DNA of 64,000 nucleotides from Chrysophaeum taylorii. Lineage: Eukaryota > Sar > Pelagophyceae > Pelagomonadales > Pelagomonadaceae. Positions 58,934-64,000 of this stretch are shown here, piece by piece. The translations under genes were made by a program, and so were the position numbers. Where the stretch lies: NCBI GenBank assembly GCA_029834535.1, contig JAQMWT010000675.1, positions 248,001-312,000 on the forward strand, in the 5' to 3' direction. Within the stretch, counting starts at the first letter, position 1; each line of letters begins with the position of its first letter. The notes beneath the pieces are model-generated. The model saw only the letters and a list, made by a program, of their open reading frames with translations, searched no databases and was not told the origin of the DNA.

Positions 58934-60185
58934 CACGTCGCGTTTTCTTTCTGGGAGATGCCAACAAGCCGTGTGTCCTCCTGCAAGCCACTAGGCGCTC
59001 GAGTCAGGAAGCGCGACGTCAACGCGCTTCTTGTGACGCGATTGACCTCTTCTTCTTCTCGGGCGCCGAAGGTCCAATTAAAAAAGTGCTAAAACTGCAA
59101 CTGTGTACCAGTATTAACAAACGTCTGCGTCAGACTTTTGGTCGTAGGACTTTCGTTAACTTCTTTGACACATAGTAATCGATTACGCGCGACAGAATGT
59201 ATGTCAGGCTACAATGGGGCCACATGAAATATTTTGTATCGGGTTCGTCTCCTAACACTTCCAGGGTAATAATAATAATCCTCATAGCAAGAGTTCTTCT
59301 TGGTAGAGGAGGGACAAGGTCGAGTGAGACGCGCTATCCATCTCCAGAGCTGGCACCTTCGTGGTTGGTTCCCCAGGGACAAAGGGCCGCGCGTCGTGCC
59401 GACCAGCATGTTTGACGCCGAAAATCGCCTCTTGTCGGAACAAAGCGTGCCTCGGCTGCAGTTTGTTTGTTTCTCGGCTTCGTTCATCACATTTAATAGC
59501 CATGATCCCCCACATCATACGTACTAACCACTAGCTTGGAGGAAGGTCACATACTACTAATTGAGAGTACGAACAACTCATAAACAACCGGCCTTTTGCT
59601 GACTTGTGTGCACATATTGTCTGCCATCATAATCTATAGATCGGGCAGTCGAGGCCGCGCGGTGTGTGGAACAGGCCACAACGTATGATTTTAATTTGTC
59701 GTCGGCACAGCCTGCCATCTACTGGCATACCGAAGAAGAGTGCAAATTAAACTTAAAAAAGTATATTGATATTCAGCCACGCACGTGTATGGTGTCGGGC
59801 GTGATGCCGGATGTCTTGGGTGACGCGAAGATCACGAGTACTACTACGAGAAAACGGAAAACGGAGAAACTTTAACGACGATCCCCCACCGCACTGCAGA
59901 ACTACCTTCGATATTTTGCCGAGATGAGAGCAAGTGACATCTTCTCGGGAGTGACATCCCGTCGTCAAAACCCCAGAATTTTTTCCGCAAACGACAACAA
60001 ACGTCTCCTATAAATTCGCCGAAAAAAGGTCGGTAGTGATGTTGCATTTTCCTGATATGGCACCACCACCACCACCACCGCGCAGGCACGTTGCAGCGAG
60101 GATCGTCGCACTAGCCGCACACCGTGTGCTAACGTATACGCGCATCGCGCGGGTCGAGTGATAGGCGGGTACGTGACACGGACGT
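58934..60185. other. Intergenic region
   Basis: About 1.25 kb with no supported gene. A 69-codon open frame at 59666-59875 (MEQATTYDFNLSS start, RKRKTEKL end) is unrecognised. (CAC)n tract at 60061-60079. Mostly lower GC than the neighbouring genes. Confidence 0.4.
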
Positions 60186-60189
60186 TTCT

Positions 60190-60715
60190 TCATTCCTGCG
60201 AAATGACGATTTCGGCGTCAATATCGTCGTCGCAGGCTGTCAGGAATGACGTAGCTCGAGGTTCGCTCTCGCGGACAACACTTTCGCGTGGGCCGCGTCT
60301 CCCGCCGCGTCTCTCGCTGCGACGCTCGCTGCGTCGCTCGCTGATAGTGTCGCGCCGATCACTGCGTCGCTCAAAGAAGAAGCTGTCACGCCTTCGCTGC
60401 GCGTCACTGAAGGTGTCGCGCCGCTCGCCGCTGCGCTGGCTGCGGAGTTCGCTGAGCTCACTCCGTCGTTCGCTGAAGCTACGTCGTTCGCCGAAGCTAC
60501 GTCGCTCGCTGAAGCGCTCGCTGCGCTCGACGCTACGCAGTTCGCTGAGTCGCTCGCTGCGTCGCTCGCTGTCGCTCAGAACGACGAGGGCGCTGTGCTC
60601 CCGCATCACCAACGACGTGTTTATGGGATCGTCGCCGCTCACGCTGGCGTCGTGAAGCTTCCGTAGCGTCCTCTTCGAATGGAGCGATTCTCCGCGCAAG
60701 AGGAACGCTGCAACG
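60190..60715. repeat. CGCTCGCTG-rich tandem low-complexity region
   Basis: 60270-60590 consists of diverged units built on CGCTCGCTGCGTCGCT and CGCTGAAGCTACGTCGTTC. Long open frames exist on both strands: minus reads SERRSERFSERRSFGERR-type text, plus reads LAEALAALDATQFAESLA-type text. The minus version directly follows the end of the membrane-protein gene and could be its alternative C-terminus if a further intron is removed (acceptor ACACACAG at about 60721). Confidence 0.5.
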
Positions 60716-63700
60716 TCACGCCTGTGTGTGAGAAAGAAGCAAATTAGTGCCGAGTTCATCATCATCGCTCGCTCGCTCGCTCGCTCGCACAGAGTCATCA
60801 ATCACATATTCGTCGACACTGCTGTCGCGCCACTGCAAGTGGTGGCTTTGGCGATCGTCGCTCGGGAGCGATGGCTGGCGAGTGTGCGCGAGTTGCGTCA
60901 TCAAGTCAATGAAATCCGCCGTTTCTTCCGGCGGTGAGGCCAACATAAAGTAAAGGATGGTAGAGAGGTGCTCCTCGACCTGCGATCGAATAAAACTGAT
61001 GTTGCGCGGTAGACCGACCAACCAACCAACCAACCAACCAACCAACCAATCACCCGTAAGTAAACAACTCGTACGACGCGGCGCGAGACGATGAGATCGG
61101 CGAGGAAGTGCGCGTGTTCGCCAGACTCGATTTTGCGGTGAGCCTCGCGCGTGGATTTTTGCAGGCGGATCAAGACGCCATAGAAGAGCTCGCGCTCGTC
61201 GAAGGTCATCTCGTAGGCAACGATGTTGAGAATGCCAGGATTCTGGCGCACGATCTCTCGCCAGAACTGAGACCGGTCGTCGAAGGAAAGTGGTCCGATG
61301 GCCGAGTCGTTGCTGACGTACTGCTGGATGTTTTTTGCCGCGGACACGGCCATGGCAAAGTCGTCGGCGGTGCGATTCTGGTCGAAGAGCCAGTCGTGCA
61401 TCGGACCGGCGGCGAGCGCCCGAATCATGTCGTTGACGACGCGCGAAGCGCGATCGAAGAGCGCGAACTCGGGGAGGTGCGACATCGATTGTTCCATGGG
61501 ACCCGTCACCGAGGGTTGGATGCACTCGAGGTATTCGGCAAGCTTGGTCGCGTTGAGCGCGTCGACCGAGACGCCGATGTTTTGCAGCAAGGTGAGATAA
61601 TACTCGGGAATGAGATCGGGGTTGGTCGGCGGCGGGAGTTTGCGCTTGACGGCGACGAGCTGCGTGACGAGGTCTGAGGACGTGAGGAAACGGTGGCGAG
61701 CGAGTGCTTGCAAGAAGTCCTCCAAACCCATGCTGGCGCGTCCCACGCCGTCGTTCGAAGGTCTCAGGGGCTGCCACTTGCGAGCGTGCATCCTGACGAT
61801 GACGGCGGCGGGAAGGCGCTTGACGTTGAGCTTGCGTGCCTCGAAGTTTCGCCTGAGTGCCTCGTAGACGTCCATCTTGTGGAACAGGACGCGAACGAGC
61901 CCTTTGAATCGAGAGTGGGCGATGCCGACGTCGATGCACGCCATGTACAGGCTTACGACGGTGAAGATCGAAAGTCCGAGGACAAAGGCGACCGCCCATA
62001 CCCTGCGATATTTCTTGTGCTCGAGCGCGTGGAGCGAAAGGGCGAACGCGAGACAAAAGCCGCTCCCGAGTCCCTCGAGCAAGTTCAAGCGGCTATTTTT
62101 GAACGGGGCGTACATCCACTGCAGCGTCGTCATCACGGCCATGATCAGGCTGATCCAAGCGAGCTGGATGTCGGCGTGTTCGAGGAGCGCGCTTGCCGCA
62201 CAGATCGCGATAAAACGATAGGACAAGACGATCTTCCAGGTGAAGTAAGGGCTCCGGAAGTCCCTCACCGCGAACCCAAATCGCTCCTGGAAATTAGGTT
62301 GATGCACGCCGACGTGCCTCCGCATCTCGCGCCACACCGCGACGTAGACGAAGTGGGGCACGCCAAACACGATGATTACCTGGCGACAGACAGACAGACA
62401 GACACGGACAGACAGATATGCGTGATGAGGGTAGCGCGAGGGAAGTTTTGACGACGCGAGGAGAGAGAGAGACAAAAATTTTTTTGGTTTTCTTCCTTAC
62501 CGTGGCCAACGCCGCGAGAATTTGGAGCGTGAGGTGGCGTCGCTGCCCGCATCGGATGTTGATGTCGTAGATCATGTATCGACGGCCGTCGGCGAAGGCC
62601 TTGCATCGCATCGCCTCGAAGCAGTTGATCGTGACCGTCGGATAGGTGAGCTCGACGAGCGAAAAGGCGCTCGAGACCGCCCGCGAGACGCGCGGCGACG
62701 AGTACGCGAGTCGAATCCGACGCCAGAGGAGCCGCGTCCAGGGGTCGCGCGTGCTCCCGCTGCTGCGTCGCCGGTTTTTTTTGTTGTTGCGAAAATATTT
62801 TCGCTTCGTCGCTGGTACCGCGATCGCGATCTGATAGGTCCAGACGATCGCGAGCACGAAAAAGCCGAGCAACGCGAGCGCGAGCTGGAGGAGAAAACCC
62901 TCGAAGGGTCCCCAGCGCAGCACGCAGTTGGGCGAGACGACGTCGACGTCAAACAACAGCAATTGGAAGATGGGATCGATGACGTCGAGGACCGACGGGA
63001 AATGAATACTCCCCGCGCCGGCCGTGATGATCGCGACGACTTGGATGTTGTCGAGAAAGATGGTCATGGGTACGGACCGCTGCACGATGACGCCGTTGAC
63101 GAAGAACCAGAAGACGAGGACGCAAGAGGCCGCGATCACCAACGCGGTGATGCGCACCACCCGCCGGCGTGGACATTCGATTGGCGTCGGGTACCCCGAA
63201 ATCTCAAAGTAGTCGCGTCGGAGGTACGAACAGCCGTGTTTCTTGAGGCCTTGGTGGCACGCGTACTCGGACTTGCACAAGTTGCCCGCGTCGCACTCGT
63301 AAAATTCGTCTGGTGCGCTTTCAAACCCCCAGTACCCGGCTTGGTTAATCGGCGGATTCGTCGACCCCGCGCAGTCGGCACCCGCCGGGCCTGCGAGCAT
63401 CATATCTCTCATCATATCTCTCATCGCGCTTTTACAAAAAAACACGCCAAAAAAGACGCTGGCGTTAAAAACAGGGCTTGCACGACTTTCCTCTGATGCC
63501 CCAATATTGCGGCGTCTCTGTCTTTGCATCGAGAGTTTTGTTGGAATCGCTCGAGTAAAAGCCCGAGATGCAGGCGCACATCTCGATCGCCGCCGCCGTC
63601 GCCGCGACGTCGGCTCCCTCGTTCGCCGGATCTTGGAGGAAGTTCGACTCGGCTTGCGTCCTGTCCGTGTTGTCGGGGCACGGCCTGCCGCGCGAATTCT

Positions 63701-64000
63701 CGCAAGAAGGACACAATTTTTGTTCTCACAAGCATTCCACCTGCCCCTCCTCGTCCTGGTACTCGTTGACCGCGCAGTACCCTAATCATCGAGAAGAAAA
63801 GTCTCGTCGTCGAAGCAAAACAGCTCCGACTCACGGCACTCGGTGCCGTCGGTGTTGCGGTAGCGGCCGGCCGGGCACGCCTGGAAGAGACGTAGGATGA
63901 GTATAGTATAGTATAGAGACCACTTTGACGTACGTACCTCGCAGTCGGTCTTCGCGTCGTTGACGCGTTGGCCGGGGTCGCATTCGACGCACGAGGCGTC
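60716..64000 (-). CDS. Cys-rich multi-pass membrane protein (GCC2/GCC3-like ectodomain), 5' partial, seven exons visible
   Basis: Minus-strand model: exons 64000-63938, 63880-63835, 63781-63730, 63684-63473, 63390-62501, 62379-61075, 60979-60716; frame is consistent throughout (943 codons visible). Introns are 57, 53, 45, 82, 121 and 95 nt; the 95-nt one holds a (TTGG)n run. The visible ectodomain has EGF/GCC2-GCC3-like Cys patterns: CVECDPGQRVNDAKTDCEAC, PAGRYRNTDGTEC, CLPCPDNTD, SCKPCPAGADC and GYWGFESAPDEFYEC. Then come about eight hydrophobic helices (VVRITALVIAASCVLVFWFF, FLLQLALALLGFFVLAIVW, LQILAALATVIIVFGVPHF across an intron, and four more to about 61900) and a 300-residue cytosolic tail with helices. 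Such large Cys-rich plus multi-TM proteins are abundant in stramenopiles and other protists; role probably surface sensing, unproven. The 5' end is outside the window. Confidence 0.7.

Overview
This is nuclear DNA of a GC-rich eukaryote, most likely a unicellular flagellate alga with a secondary plastid (an ochrophyte/stramenopile such as a pelagophyte-like alga; this is inference). Reasons: genes interrupted by very short spliceosomal introns (about 38-120 nt, mostly 38-62), a ketol-acid reductoisomerase with a signal/transit-like leader, a dynein-arm assembly factor (CCDC103/DNAAF19 type), heat-shock-factor-type regulators, a hybrid histidine kinase, and a rich mixture of hAT, MULE, Helitron-like and Ty3/gypsy elements. 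No rRNA, tRNA or CRISPR was recognised.

Layout. 1-3.5 kb: end of a CBS-PB1 protein, a TANGO2/NRDE protein, and a small HSF-type protein. 4.26-14.1 kb: a mobile-element graveyard with two inverted copies of a truncated hAT element, several copies of a helicase-only Helitron-like unit with a subterminal GTGAACTTACTGG array, and a recurring junction module (CTCTTAGCAGTCGACATTT plus a GACA/CAAA microsatellite). 14.3-26.2 kb: a hypothetical ORF, a spliced secreted acidic protein, a full-length ABCB transporter, a four-exon MYND-RINGv-TPR protein, a degenerate RNase H-bearing element and an FkbM-type methyltransferase. 26.4-28.8 kb: a second repeat block with the same families. 29.3-29.95 kb: a 620-bp AAAC microsatellite. 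30-33.4 kb: a glycosyltransferase-like protein, an SDR and a ZNF598-like FPxL-motif protein.

34-38.1 kb holds the most notable object: a Ty3/gypsy-type retroelement whose pol frame begins with a complete-looking C5-cytosine DNA methyltransferase domain (motifs I, IV, VIII and X visible) fused in frame to a reverse transcriptase. It is truncated after the RT by an interspersed repeat. 39.9-44.8 kb is a degenerate MULE with accessory ORFs; 45.2-46.7 kb holds repeat fragments and a Helitron N-terminal remnant.

47.5-64 kb is gene-rich: hybrid histidine kinase, CCDC103-like factor, a cyclophilin-SYF2 fusion followed on the same strand by CWC15 (both partners of the Prp19/NTC spliceosome machinery), plastid-type KARI, an F420/NADP-reductase-like Rossmann protein, a four-exon HSF, and the 3' part of a multi-exon Cys-rich multi-pass membrane protein running off the right edge.
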